A program made the position numbers and the translations under genes. From Rhodanobacter sp. C06 (GTDB lineage Bacteria > Pseudomonadota > Gammaproteobacteria > Xanthomonadales > Rhodanobacteraceae): a DNA stretch of 64,000 bases. The notes under the pieces were generated by a model, which ran no database searches, had not been told where the DNA came from, and saw nothing but the letters and a program-made list of their open reading frames with translations. The stretch covers positions 1-64,000 of the forward strand of contig NZ_MUNP01000080.1 in NCBI RefSeq assembly GCF_002001105.1, in the 5' to 3' direction. Positions 35,733-44,348 of the stretch are shown here, piece by piece. The stretch's first letter is position 1, and the number at the start of each line of letters is the position of its first letter.

Positions 35733-38700
35733 TCACCTGAAATCACGGCTTCGCACATCCAGGCTGCTCAGTAACGGCGTCAGGTCATGCAGGTTTCGAG
35801 CGATCAAATGGCGCACGCCACTCTCGGCTTCGAGCTTGCCTTCCACCATCATCAGCCGCGATTCCAGGAAGGGGCGACGCTGCCGTTCGGCAAGGTGGCG
35901 CCAGACCACCACGTTGATCATGCCGTGCTCGTCTTCCAGCGTGACGAAGGTGACGCCGCTGGCGGTCTGCGGCTGCTGGCGACCGACCACCAGCCCGGCC
36001 GCGACGATGTGGCGTCCGGCGGGAATGTCCGCCAGCTCCTTCGAACTGCGGCAGCGCCGCGCCCGCAGTTGTGCACGCAGCAGGGCCAGCGGGTGGCGTC
36101 CCAGCGTGGTGCCGAGCGTGGCGTAGTCCGTCTGCAGGTCCTCACCGACGCCAGGCAACGGCAACGCGACCTGCGACTCCCGTGGCTGCGTGGCCGCGCC
36201 GAGCAGCGGACGCTGCTCTTCCACGCCCGCCACCGCCCAGCGTGCCCGGTGCCGATGCCCCGCCAGACCACGCAACGTGCCGGCATCGGCCAAGCGCTCG
36301 CGTGCGCGAGGGTCAAGCATGGCCCGCTCGCACAAATCGGCGATGTCCACGAACGGCTTCGCCGCCCTCGCCTGCTCGATGCGCCGCGCATCGTCCTCGC
36401 TGAATCCGCGCACCATGCGCAGGCCCATGCGCAGTGCATGGCCGCCGCGCCGGTCGGGTTCCAGCGTGCAGTCCCAGTCGCTGTGGCGCACATCGGCCGG
36501 CAGCACCGCCACGCCATGGCGGCGCACGTCCTGCAGCAACTGGTCGGGGCTGTAGAAACCCATCGGCTGGCTGTTGATCAGCGCGCAGGTGAAGGCCGCC
36601 GGGTAATGACGCTTGAGCCAGCAACTGGCGTAGGTCAGCAGCGCGAAGCTGGCCGCGTGCGACTCCGGGAAGCCGTAGCTGCCGAAGCCCTTGATCTGCT
36701 CGAAGATGCGCGCGGCGAAGTCGGCCGAGTAGCCGCGCTCCAGCATGCCCCGGGTCAGCTTGTCGCGGTGGTGCTCCAGCCCGCCATGGCGCTTCCAGGC
36801 CGCCATCGAGCGGCGCAGGTCGTCCGACTCGCCCGGCGTGTAGCCAGCCGCCACCACCGCCAGCTGCATGACCTGCTCCTGGAACAGCGGCACGCCGAGC
36901 GTGCGTTCGAACACCTTGCGCAGCGCCTCGGAGGGATAGCTCACCGGCTCCTCGCCGGTGCGCCGGCGCAGGTAGGGATGCACCATGTCGCCCTGGATCG
37001 GCCCCGGCCGCACGATCGCCACCTCGATCACCAGGTCGTAGAAGTTGCGCGGCTGCAGCCGCGGCAGCATCGCCATCTGCGCCCGCGACTCGATCTGGAA
37101 CACGCCGATGGTGTCGGCCTTGCCGATCATGGCGTAGGTGTCGGGATCCTCCGGCGGTATCGTCGCCAGCGTCAGCGAGCGCCCGTGGTGGCGTTCGACC
37201 AAGCCGAGGCAGCGGCGCAAGGCGCTGAGCATGCCGAGCGCCAGGATGTCGACCTTGAGCAGGCCCACCGCATCGAGGTCGTCCTTGTCCCACTGCACCA
37301 CCGTGCGGCCTTCCATGCTGGCGTTTTCCACCGGCACCAGCTCGTGCAGCGGCTGTTCGGAAATCACGAAGCCGCCCGGGTGCTGCGACAGGTGCCGCGG
37401 AAATCCGATCAGTTCGGCGGTCAGCACCAGCACCCGGTGCAGCAGCGGGCTGCCCGGATCGAAGCCTTGCTCACGCAGCTGTGTGGCCGGTGGCAGCGCA
37501 TCGCTCCAGCGCCCGAAGCAGTTGGCCAACGCATCGACCTGGTCGGGCGGCAGCCCCAGCACGCGGGCCACGTCGCGCACGGCGCCGGCGCCATGGTAGG
37601 TGCTGGCCACCGCGGTGATCGCCGCCCGGTGGCGGCCGTAGCGCGCGAACACGTACTGGATGACTTCCTCGCGCCGTTCGTGCTCGAAGTCGACGTCGAT
37701 GTCGGGCGGTTCGTCGCGCTCCTTCGAGACGAAGCGCTCGAACAGCATGCCGATGCGATCAGGATCGATCTCCGTGATACCCAACGCATAGCAGACCACC
37801 GAGTTCGCGGCCGAGCCCCGCCCCTGGCAGAGGATGCCCCGGCTGCGGGCATGGCGCACGATGTCGTGCACGGTGAGGAAGTAGCTCTCGTAGCCCAGCT
37901 CGGCGATCAGCGCCAGCTCCTTCTCGACCAGGCTCTGCGCCTTCGCCGGGATGCCGCCCGGCCAGCGCCAGTGCAGGCCCTGCCCGGTCAGCTCGCGCAG
38001 CCACGCGGCCGGCGTGTGCCCGTCGGGCACCAGCTCGCGCGGGTACTGGTAGCGCAACTGGCCGAGGTGGAACGTGCAGCGGCCGGCGATGCGCACGGAC
38101 TCGGCGAGCAGCTCCGGTGGATGCAGTTCCGCCAGCGCAGGCAAGGGCCGCAGGTGACGCTCGCCGTTGGGAAACAGCCGCGCGCCGGCCTCGGCCACGG
38201 TGGTGTGGTGGCGGATCGCGGTCATCACGTCCTGCAGCGCGCGGCGCCCGCGTGCATGCATGTGGACGTCGCCGGCGGCGACCAGCGGCAACTGCAGCGA
38301 TCGGCCCAGCGCCTGCAGCCGCGCCAGCCGCTCCGTGTCGTCCGGGCCGCGGTGCAGTTCCGCCGCGATCCACAGCCGCCGCGGGAAGCGTGCGCGCAGC
38401 CAGTCGCCTTCCCGCGCGTCGTCCGGATCGTCCGGCACCCACAGAGCGAGCAGGCCGTCCGTCGTGTGCGGGAAATCTTCCCGCAGCAGTCGATAGCTGC
38501 CCTTCGGTACACGCCGGCGTGCTTCGGTGATGAGCCGGCACAGCGCCCGGTAGCCCGCGATGTGCTCCACCAGCAGCACCAGCTTCGGACCGCCATCGAT
38601 CCGCACTTCGCTGCCCACGATCAGCGGCAGGTCCACCGCCTTCGCGGCTTGCCAGGCGCGCACGATGCCGGCCAGCGTGCACTCGTCGGTGATCGCCAGC

Positions 38701-38804
38701 GCCTGGTAGCCGTGCCGTTTCGCGCGCTCGAACAGTTCGTGCGCGCTCGATGCCCCGCGCTGGAAGCTGAAGTTCGACAGGCAATGCAGCTCGGCGTAGC
38801 TCAT
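35733..38804 (-). CDS. dnaE2: Error-prone DNA polymerase III alpha subunit DnaE2 (ImuC)
   Basis: A 1023-aa C-family polymerase of the mutagenic DnaE2 type, shorter than DnaE1. It begins with the PHP domain ([15 protein letters not shown]), continues to the palm with the catalytic acids in [15 protein letters not shown], and ends with an OB-fold region ([15 protein letters not shown]). In damage-induced translesion synthesis it works with ImuA and ImuB at the beta clamp. The ATG at 38804 overlaps the imuB stop by ATGA. It is the last gene of the lexA-imuA-imuB-dnaE2 cassette and is expected to be SOS-controlled. Confidence 0.95.
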   Translation of the reverse strand: MSYAELHCLSNFSFQRGASSAHELFERAKRHGYQALAITDECTLAGIVRAWQAAKAVDLPLIVGSEVRIDGGPKLVLLVEHIAGYRALCRLITEARRRVPKGSYRLLREDFPHTTDGLLALWVPDDPDDAREGDWLRARFPRRLWIAAELHRGPDDTERLARLQALGRSLQLPLVAAGDVHMHARGRRALQDVMTAIRHHTTVAEAGARLFPNGERHLRPLPALAELHPPELLAESVRIAGRCTFHLGQLRYQYPRELVPDGHTPAAWLRELTGQGLHWRWPGGIPAKAQSLVEKELALIAELGYESYFLTVHDIVRHARSRGILCQGRGSAANSVVCYALGITEIDPDRIGMLFERFVSKERDEPPDIDVDFEHERREEVIQYVFARYGRHRAAITAVASTYHGAGAVRDVARVLGLPPDQVDALANCFGRWSDALPPATQLREQGFDPGSPLLHRVLVLTAELIGFPRHLSQHPGGFVISEQPLHELVPVENASMEGRTVVQWDKDDLDAVGLLKVDILALGMLSALRRCLGLVERHHGRSLTLATIPPEDPDTYAMIGKADTIGVFQIESRAQMAMLPRLQPRNFYDLVIEVAIVRPGPIQGDMVHPYLRRRTGEEPVSYPSEALRKVFERTLGVPLFQEQVMQLAVVAAGYTPGESDDLRRSMAAWKRHGGLEHHRDKLTRGMLERGYSADFAARIFEQIKGFGSYGFPESHAASFALLTYASCWLKRHYPAAFTCALINSQPMGFYSPDQLLQDVRRHGVAVLPADVRHSDWDCTLEPDRRGGHALRMGLRMVRGFSEDDARRIEQARAAKPFVDIADLCERAMLDPRARERLADAGTLRGLAGHRHRARWAVAGVEEQRPLLGAATQPRESQVALPLPGVGEDLQTDYATLGTTLGRHPLALLRAQLRARRCRSSKELADIPAGRHIVAAGLVVGRQQPQTASGVTFVTLEDEHGMINVVVWRHLAERQRRPFLESRLMMVEGKLEAESGVRHLIARNLHDLTPLLSSLDVRSRDFR

Positions 38805-40228
38805 GCGAACCAGCCGTGCAGCATGAAGCCGCCGCCGCCGACCGGGCGGAATACCCAGGCGTCCTGCCCGCTGGCCAGTCGCGCAAGGTAGTAGTCGCGG
38901 CGCACGTCATCGCCGTCCCACCAGCCGCTCTCGATGCGCTCGGGCCCGGCGACGAGCCGGGGCATCGGCCCGCGCAGCGGCACGGGCTTCGCCAGGAGCC
39001 AGCCCGGGCGCGCACCGGGAGCGGTGCCGGGCGACGATGCCTCGTGCCGTACCGGAACCTCCGGCGGACTGAGCGAGGCGCACTCCGGGCGATGGTCGGC
39101 ACGCGCCTGCACGCCGTGCACGGCATCCTCGCCCAGGCGCGCACGCAAGCGTTCGCGCAGTTGCTCCCACGGCATCGCCTGCTGGGGTCGCTGGTCGAAC
39201 AGCTCGCGATGCACCGGCACGAAGGGCGGCAGCTCGTCGGCGCAGAGCGCGATCGCGCCGACCGGCGCCGGCAACTGCACCTGCTCCAGCCGGCCGCGCG
39301 CGAGCTCGAACAGCAGCGCGGCGTCGCGCTCGGGGGTGAGCAGGCCGACCGGCACCTTGGTGCGCGCGTCGTGGCCGTGCTCCAACTGCAGGACAAAGCG
39401 CTGCACGCCGCCGTCGCGCCCGGCCAAAAAGGCGGCGAGGTCCGCGGTCAGCCGCTTCAGCGGAAACAGCAGCGCCTGGGACGATTCGACTTCATGGCCG
39501 AGCTCGATCCGCAGCTCACAGCGATCGGGCGGGCGATAGCTTTCCAGCGCCATGTCGCGCTCGTCCAGCAAGGCATCGAGGTGACGCAGTACCTCGGCCG
39601 GGAAGCGTCGCGCCACGCCGTCGCGCGGCAACGCCCACACCTGGCGCAACGTGCGCAGGCCCATGCGCGCGAACGCGGTGGCCACCTCCGGCGTGAAGCC
39701 CGCGCGCTGGATCGGCAACTGCCCCAGTGCGCGACGCAACGGCGCGTCGCCTTCGATGGCCAGCCCGTCGTGCCCGTTGGCCAGCACGCGCGCCGCCACC
39801 GGGTTGGGCGCGGCGACGATGCGATGCCGGAAACCGAGGGCCGTCAGTTCCTCGCGCAATCGCGCCTCGAAGCGCGGCCACGGCCCGAACAGCCCCAGGC
39901 TGCCCTGGATCTCCAGCAGCAGCGCGTGCGGAAACTGCAGGCTGACCTGCGAGCTGTAACCGTAGGCCCAGCCGGCAAGAAAGCGGTGCCAGCGCGCCTC
40001 GTCCTCGGGCCGGTACGCCGCCGTCGCGAAGCCATGGGCCAATGCCTGCGCCGCGGTCAGCGCCATGCCCCGGCGCAGGCCCAGTGCCCGCGCCGAAGGA
40101 TTCACCGCATACAGCATGCGCCGTTGCGCCGATCCGCCGACCAGCACGCGGGGCGCATCCGGATCCGCGCAGCGGCGAAGCACGCCGTCCAGCGCCAGCT
40201 GGGGCAGCAGGATGCAGGCCCAGCGCAT
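38801..40228 (-). CDS. imuB: ImuB, Y-family-like mutasome adaptor
   Basis: A 475-aa protein related to DinB/UmuC polymerases. The N-terminus [14 protein letters not shown] lacks the DxD-type acid residues needed for catalysis, as expected for ImuB, an inactive adaptor that links ImuA and DnaE2 to the sliding clamp. A little-finger-like region follows, and a C-terminal tail ending [20 protein letters not shown] is characteristic of ImuB. It starts 3 bp after imuA stops and overlaps dnaE2. Confidence 0.93.
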   Translation of the reverse strand: MRWACILLPQLALDGVLRRCADPDAPRVLVGGSAQRRMLYAVNPSARALGLRRGMALTAAQALAHGFATAAYRPEDEARWHRFLAGWAYGYSSQVSLQFPHALLLEIQGSLGLFGPWPRFEARLREELTALGFRHRIVAAPNPVAARVLANGHDGLAIEGDAPLRRALGQLPIQRAGFTPEVATAFARMGLRTLRQVWALPRDGVARRFPAEVLRHLDALLDERDMALESYRPPDRCELRIELGHEVESSQALLFPLKRLTADLAAFLAGRDGGVQRFVLQLEHGHDARTKVPVGLLTPERDAALLFELARGRLEQVQLPAPVGAIALCADELPPFVPVHRELFDQRPQQAMPWEQLRERLRARLGEDAVHGVQARADHRPECASLSPPEVPVRHEASSPGTAPGARPGWLLAKPVPLRGPMPRLVAGPERIESGWWDGDDVRRDYYLARLASGQDAWVFRPVGGGGFMLHGWFA

Positions 40229-40231
40229 GGC

Positions 40232-40846
40232 TCACGCTCCCCGCGGGATCGGCTGCACCGGCGCCGCCCCGCCGCGGCACTTGAGCACGCGCCACTGCGC
40301 CGGCGCCGCATCGATGGCGATGCGCAGCGCCGCCGGCGACGGATGGATGGCCGCGGCTAGCGGTCGCGTCGCGAACGCCAGCGTGCGTCCCGAGGCGGCC
40401 GCAACCTGCAAGCGACGTAGCGCACGGTCGTCGACGCCCAGCGGCCAGCACAGCACGGCGCCGCAGCTGCCCGAGCGCAGGCATTGCTCGGTCGCCCACA
40501 ATGCATCGCGCGGTGTCCCGGTGTGCACGACCTGCAGCTGGCGCAGATCCACACCGGCCTGCTGCCATGCCGGTGCAAACGGCAGATACGGCGGCGCGAC
40601 CAGCACGACGCGTTCGCCCGCCCGCGACAGGCGCGCCAGGGCCGGCCACAGCAATTGCAGTTCGCCGACACCGTCCGCCGGGATCAGGAGTTCGCTCAGC
40701 GCAGCCTCGGGCCAGCCGCCGGCGGGCAGCACCGCGTCCAAGCCGGCATGGCCGGTGGGCTGCGTACCGGCCGGCGGCATCGCCGGCCGACCACGCCAGA
40801 CCTGCTGCGGATGCAGCAGTGCATCGATCGCCACCACCGCGCCCAT
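40232..40846 (-). CDS. imuA: ImuA, RecA/SulA-like mutasome protein
   Basis: A 204-aa ImuA homologue (SulA/RecA-like). Typical segments are HPQQVWRGR near the start, TGHAGLDAVLPAGGWP, and GELQLLWPALARLS in the ATPase-like core; a clear Walker A is absent, as is common in the family. The ATG at 40846 lies one base after the LexA stop, and longer in-frame readings through lexA are rejected. It acts with ImuB and DnaE2 in damage-induced mutagenesis. Confidence 0.92.
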   Translation of the reverse strand: MGAVVAIDALLHPQQVWRGRPAMPPAGTQPTGHAGLDAVLPAGGWPEAALSELLIPADGVGELQLLWPALARLSRAGERVVLVAPPYLPFAPAWQQAGVDLRQLQVVHTGTPRDALWATEQCLRSGSCGAVLCWPLGVDDRALRRLQVAAASGRTLAFATRPLAAAIHPSPAALRIAIDAAPAQWRVLKCRGGAAPVQPIPRGA

Positions 40847-40847
40847 G

Positions 40848-41456
40848 TCACCCCCGGCGCACCAGGCCGCAGAACACGCCCTCGATGGCGAAGTCCTGCC
40901 CACGCCGCACTTCGATCGGCGCATAGGCCGGATTGCGCGGCAGCAGCCGGAATCCACCCTTGCCGCGGGCAAGGCGCTTGATCGTCAGTTCGCCCTCGAG
41001 CCGGGCCACCACCACCTGCCCGTCGCGGGCTTCCGGCGTGCGGCACACGCCGACCAGGTCGCCGTCGAGGATGCCGTCCCCGATCATCGAATCGCCTTGC
41101 ACGCGCAGCAGGTAGTCCGGTCGCGTGGAGAATAGCCGCGCGTCCAGCGACAGCGTGTCGACCAGTCCAGCATCGGCGCCGATCGGCGGACCGGCCGCCA
41201 CCCGCCCCAGCACCGGCACCTGCAGCAAGCTGGTGCGCGTGCGCGAACCGGCCGGGCGGATGCCGCGCGCCTGCCCGGACGCCACCTCGATCAGTCCCGC
41301 CTCGGCCAGCGCCAACACGTGTTTGCGCGCCGCCCCGCGCGAGGCCAGGCCGCCGGCCTCGGCGATCTCGGCCAGGGACGGCGGTTGCCCCTGCTCCGTC
41401 ACCCGCTTGCGGATGAAGGTGAGGATGGCGGCACGGCGGGGGCTGAGATCAGGCAT
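40848..41456 (-). CDS. lexA: LexA-family SOS repressor heading the imu cassette (LexA2-like)
   Basis: A 202-aa repressor. The N-terminal winged helix (SPRRAAILTFIRKRV, LAEIAEAGGLASRGAARKHV) is followed by the S24 peptidase domain with the Ala-Gly cleavage site in GRVAAGPPIG, Ser in VQGDSMIG and Lys in LTIKRLA. The start could also be the ATG at 41465, three codons upstream (205 aa). The operator overlaps this region, which favours short or leaderless transcripts. Being first in the imu cassette and recognising a GTAC-N4-GTAC palindrome marks it as the second LexA type of Xanthomonas and pseudomonads rather than the canonical housekeeping copy. Confidence 0.93.
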   Translation of the reverse strand: MPDLSPRRAAILTFIRKRVTEQGQPPSLAEIAEAGGLASRGAARKHVLALAEAGLIEVASGQARGIRPAGSRTRTSLLQVPVLGRVAAGPPIGADAGLVDTLSLDARLFSTRPDYLLRVQGDSMIGDGILDGDLVGVCRTPEARDGQVVVARLEGELTIKRLARGKGGFRLLPRNPAYAPIEVRRGQDFAIEGVFCGLVRRG

Positions 41457-41457
41457 G

Positions 41458-41473
41458 GAGTACATTTGTACTC
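41458..41473. promoter_or_regulatory. LexA2-type operator overlapping the lexA start
   Basis: GAGTACATTTGTACTC, a palindrome of form GTAC-N4-GTAC (core 41460-41471). It lies 1-17 bp upstream of the lexA ATG at 41456 and covers the alternative ATG at 41465. This matches the LexA2 box type known from xanthomonads and Pseudomonas putida, and differs from the CTGT-N8-ACAG box. It should govern all four cassette genes. Confidence 0.85.
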
Positions 41474-41476
41474 TAC

Positions 41477-41494
41477 CTAGCCAAGCTTGGCTAG
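41477..41494. promoter_or_regulatory. Perfect 18-bp palindrome upstream of lexA
   Basis: CTAGCCAAGCTTGGCTAG is a perfect 18-bp palindrome three bases from the LexA operator. It falls where the lexA promoter should be. It may be a site for another regulator or a part of the promoter; no known consensus was recognised. Confidence 0.55.
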
Positions 41495-41666
41495 AAGCGT
41501 CACCAGGGGCTGCGCGTTGGAGTCCAGAAGCAAGGGGACTCGCTCGTCGCTTGCGAAGACAAAGGCTTTGACGCTGCAGCGTCTGTTCGCTCATGCCCAA
41601 AATTGCAACCACTCCATGGGCGGAAATAAGCACCTACGAACGCATCGCTCCGGTCTCGCCGAGTGT

Positions 41667-41692
41667 AAAAAAAGCCCGCTAAATCGCGGGCT
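41667..41692 (-). terminator. Rho-independent terminator of ssb
   Basis: A 7-bp stem AGCCCGC / GCGGGCT (41673-41692) is followed on the minus strand by a run of seven T residues (41667-41673). It begins about 35 bp after the ssb stop. Confidence 0.9.
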
Positions 41693-41727
41693 TAGATCAA
41701 TTACAACAAAAAGAGAGCTGGGAGGTT

Positions 41728-42237
41728 TCAGAACGGAATGTCGTCGTCCTCGAAGCCGCCACTGCCGGCGGGCGCCGACGGCGCCGGGGCGCCGCCGCCG
41801 CGCGGCTGGTTGCCGTAACCGCCGCCGCCCTGCTGGCGCTGGCCACCTTGCGGGCGCTCGCGCTGGAAGCCGCCGCCACCCGCGCCGCCTTCGCCACCGC
41901 CGGGACCGCCGAGCATCTGCATGTCGCTGGCGACGATGTCGGTGGAGTACTTCTCCACGCCGCTCTTGTCGGTGTACTTCTCGGTGCGCAGCGAGCCTTC
42001 GATGTAGACCTGCCGGCCCTTCTTCAGGTACTCGCCGGCGATCTCCGCCAATTTGCCGAACATCTTCACGCGGTGCCACTCGGTGCGTTCCTGGCGCTCG
42101 CCGCTCTGCTTGTCGGTCCAGCTTTCGGAAGTGGCCACGCTCAGCGTGGCGATCGCGGTGCCGCTGCCGGTGTAACGCACCTCCGGATCGTTGCCGAGGT
42201 TGCCGACCAGAATGACCTTGTTGATGCCGCGTGCCAT
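41728..42237 (-). CDS. ssb: Single-stranded DNA-binding protein
   Basis: A 169-aa SSB. The OB-fold covers about residues 1-110 ([22 protein letters not shown], with [19 protein letters not shown]). A Gly/Gln-rich disordered linker follows, ending in the acidic tip DDDIPF that docks replication and repair partners. Length and both ends are complete. It sits beside the SOS cassette and has its own terminator, so it is probably a separate unit. Confidence 0.97.
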   Translation of the reverse strand: MARGINKVILVGNLGNDPEVRYTGSGTAIATLSVATSESWTDKQSGERQERTEWHRVKMFGKLAEIAGEYLKKGRQVYIEGSLRTEKYTDKSGVEKYSTDIVASDMQMLGGPGGGEGGAGGGGFQRERPQGGQRQQGGGGYGNQPRGGGAPAPSAPAGSGGFEDDDIPF

Positions 42238-42549
42238 GGATTCGTTCCTGGTTGAGCCAGCCGCACGTGAGGTTGGATTGCGGCCGGGGTTGGTAGAATG
42301 GGCATCTTACCTTGTCGCCGGCCGGAAGCACGCGGCCGGCGCCGCGGGGCGCTGTCGGCCCCGGGCGATCCGGCTCCACGATTCCTGCCAAAAGCCGGTC
42401 CACCGCGCGCCGCCGTGAAGGCCGCGCGGTACAGGCCCGTTTGGCCGGTCGACCCGTGGGCGGGCGGAGCCGCTCCGGAAGCGCCCGTCGATGCGCAGGG
42501 CCGGGCCGAGTTGCCGCCGCCGAATCGGGTCGGTGCCCCTACGGCGGGC
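42238..42549. other. Intergenic region between ssb and prpF, 312 bp
   Basis: The ssb promoter must lie here, but no clear -35/-10 pair was seen. It also takes in the 3' end of the prpF transcript. The sequence is very GC-rich, and no gene, terminator with a T-run or clear repeat was found. Confidence 0.5.
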
Positions 42550-43734
42550 TCACCCCGCAGGCACACGTACCCAGCCTTCCATCAGCACGCGCGCGCTGCG
42601 GCTCATGATCGCCTTGGTGACGGTCCATGCACCGTCAGCCAGCACCGCCTCGGCACCCACCCGCAGCGTTCCCGACGGATGGCCGAAGCGCACCGCCTTC
42701 CGCTCGCCGCCGCCTGCGGCGATATTCACCAGCGTGCCCGGGATGGCCGCGGCGGTGCCGATGGCCACCGCCGCCGTCCCCATCATGGCGTGGTGCAGCT
42801 TGCCCATCGACATCGCGCGCACGAGCAGGTCGATGTCGCCCGCCTGCACGGGCTTGCCGCTCGACGCGACGTAATCGGCCGGCTTGGCGACGAAAGCCAC
42901 CTTGGGCGTGTGCTGGCGGGTGGCGATCCCGGGCAGCGATTCGATCAGGCCCATGCGCAGTGCGCCGTGCGCGCGAATGGTCTCGAACATCGCGAGCGCC
43001 CTCGCGTCGCTGTTGATGGCGTCCTGCAGTTCGGTGCCGGCGTAGCCGATCGCGGCGGCCTCGACGAAGATCGTCGGGATGCCGGCGTTGATCATGGTCG
43101 CCCTGAGCGTGCCGACACCCGGCACGTCCAGATCGTCGACGAGATGGCCGGTCGGGAACATCGCGCCGCCGGCGCCCTCTTCTTCGGCAGCCGGGTCCAT
43201 GAATTCCAACTGCACTTCGGCAGCGGGGAACGTCACGCCATCCAGTTCGAAATCGCCGGTTTCCTGCACGGCGCCAGCGGTCATCGGCACGTGGGCAATG
43301 ATCGTCTTGCCGATGTTGGCCTGCCAGATGCGCACCGTGGCGATGCCGTCGCGCGGGACGCGCGCGGGATCGACCAAGCCACCCGCGATGGCGAACGGAC
43401 CGACTGCCGCCGAGAGGTTGCCGCAGTTGCCACTCCAGTCGACGAACGCCTTGTCGATCGCCACCTGGCCGAACAGGTAATCCACGTCATGGTCCGGCCG
43501 CGTGCTTTTGGACACGATCACCGTCTTGCTGGTGCTGGAGGTGGCGCCGCCCATGCCGTCGATCTGCTTGCCGTAGGGATCGGGGCTGCCGATCACGCGC
43601 AGCAGCAGCGCATTGCGCGCCGCGCCCGGCACCTGCGCCGCCTCGGGCAAGTCCTGCAGGCGGAAGAACACGCCCTTGCTGGTGCCGCCGCGCAGGTAGG
43701 TGGCGGCAATGCGGATTTGTGCAGCATGCGACAT
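42550..43734 (-). CDS. prpF: PrpF, 2-methylaconitate isomerase
   Basis: A 394-aa PrpF of the diaminopimelate-epimerase-like fold. Family segments are TYLRGGTSKGVFF near the start, DWSGNCGNLSAAVGPFAI with the catalytic Cys, and GGATSSTSKT. It isomerises the trans product formed by AcnD to cis-2-methylaconitate in the methylcitrate cycle for propionyl-CoA. The ATG at 43734 follows a GGAGATT ribosome site. It is downstream of acnD, from which it is separated by the 2'-5' RNA ligase-like gene. Confidence 0.95.
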   Translation of the reverse strand: MSHAAQIRIAATYLRGGTSKGVFFRLQDLPEAAQVPGAARNALLLRVIGSPDPYGKQIDGMGGATSSTSKTVIVSKSTRPDHDVDYLFGQVAIDKAFVDWSGNCGNLSAAVGPFAIAGGLVDPARVPRDGIATVRIWQANIGKTIIAHVPMTAGAVQETGDFELDGVTFPAAEVQLEFMDPAAEEEGAGGAMFPTGHLVDDLDVPGVGTLRATMINAGIPTIFVEAAAIGYAGTELQDAINSDARALAMFETIRAHGALRMGLIESLPGIATRQHTPKVAFVAKPADYVASSGKPVQAGDIDLLVRAMSMGKLHHAMMGTAAVAIGTAAAIPGTLVNIAAGGGERKAVRFGHPSGTLRVGAEAVLADGAWTVTKAIMSRSARVLMEGWVRVPAG

Positions 43735-43763
43735 GGGAATCTCCGGAAGTGTTCGCCGCCGCC

Positions 43764-44348
43764 TCAAAACAAGCCAGATTGCGTGGCGGGTGGATCAATT
43801 TCAGGCAGCAATGGCCAACGGCCGATGATGTCGTAGCGGTACGGATCGCCGCCACCGATGGCGAGACACAACTCGTCGATGGTCCATGCGACGGGCGGAT
43901 CGAGCACGATCTTGTCCAGCGTATCGTGCGCGCAATAGCTCAAGGTCATGTGCGGCGTCACGCCAGTGGCGATGCGACCGAATCCTGCATGGCCAAGGCG
44001 GTCACGAACCTCCTGCAACAAGGCGGCAAACGCTTTCGGCACGCCACGTGCACGCATCGTCCAATGAATCCGGCCTGGCATGTCGGCCGGTCCGTCGATG
44101 CGGTTGAAATGCAGCGTGCACGAGGATGCGGAAACGGCTGAGCCAACCTGCAGCAACGCAGCGCATTCTTCCTCGGTCGGTGAAAAAATGCGCTCGGAAA
44201 ACGACTGATGCCAATTCGCCGGTGCAAACAGCGCGCTTCGCAGACGCTTTTCCAGCCCAAGCCGCACCAGCAGAGCGCGCGTGTCATCCACCCATGCCGG
44301 CGGAGGCATGGCCATGAAGAACAAACGACGCTCCGCAATCCGGCTCAT
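43764..44348 (-). CDS. 2'-5' RNA ligase-like 2H phosphodiesterase (ThpR family)
   Basis: A 194-aa protein of the 2H phosphoesterase fold. The N-terminus RLFFMAMPPPAWV is the family strand. The second His motif HMTLSY (HxTx) is intact; the first reads LHFNRI, with Asn in place of the usual Thr, so activity may be altered. Family members act as RNA 2',3'-cyclic phosphodiesterases. Its ATG overlaps the acnD stop by ATGA and it lies 29 bp before prpF, so it is co-transcribed with methylcitrate genes, an unusual place with no known functional link. Confidence 0.87.
   Translation of the reverse strand: MSRIAERRLFFMAMPPPAWVDDTRALLVRLGLEKRLRSALFAPANWHQSFSERIFSPTEEECAALLQVGSAVSASSCTLHFNRIDGPADMPGRIHWTMRARGVPKAFAALLQEVRDRLGHAGFGRIATGVTPHMTLSYCAHDTLDKIVLDPPVAWTIDELCLAIGGGDPYRYDIIGRWPLLPEIDPPATQSGLF

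Noticed and set aside
35787-38891. 1034-codon plus-strand open frame opposite dnaE2
   Set aside because: Antisense to an unmistakable polymerase; no domain or ribosome site.
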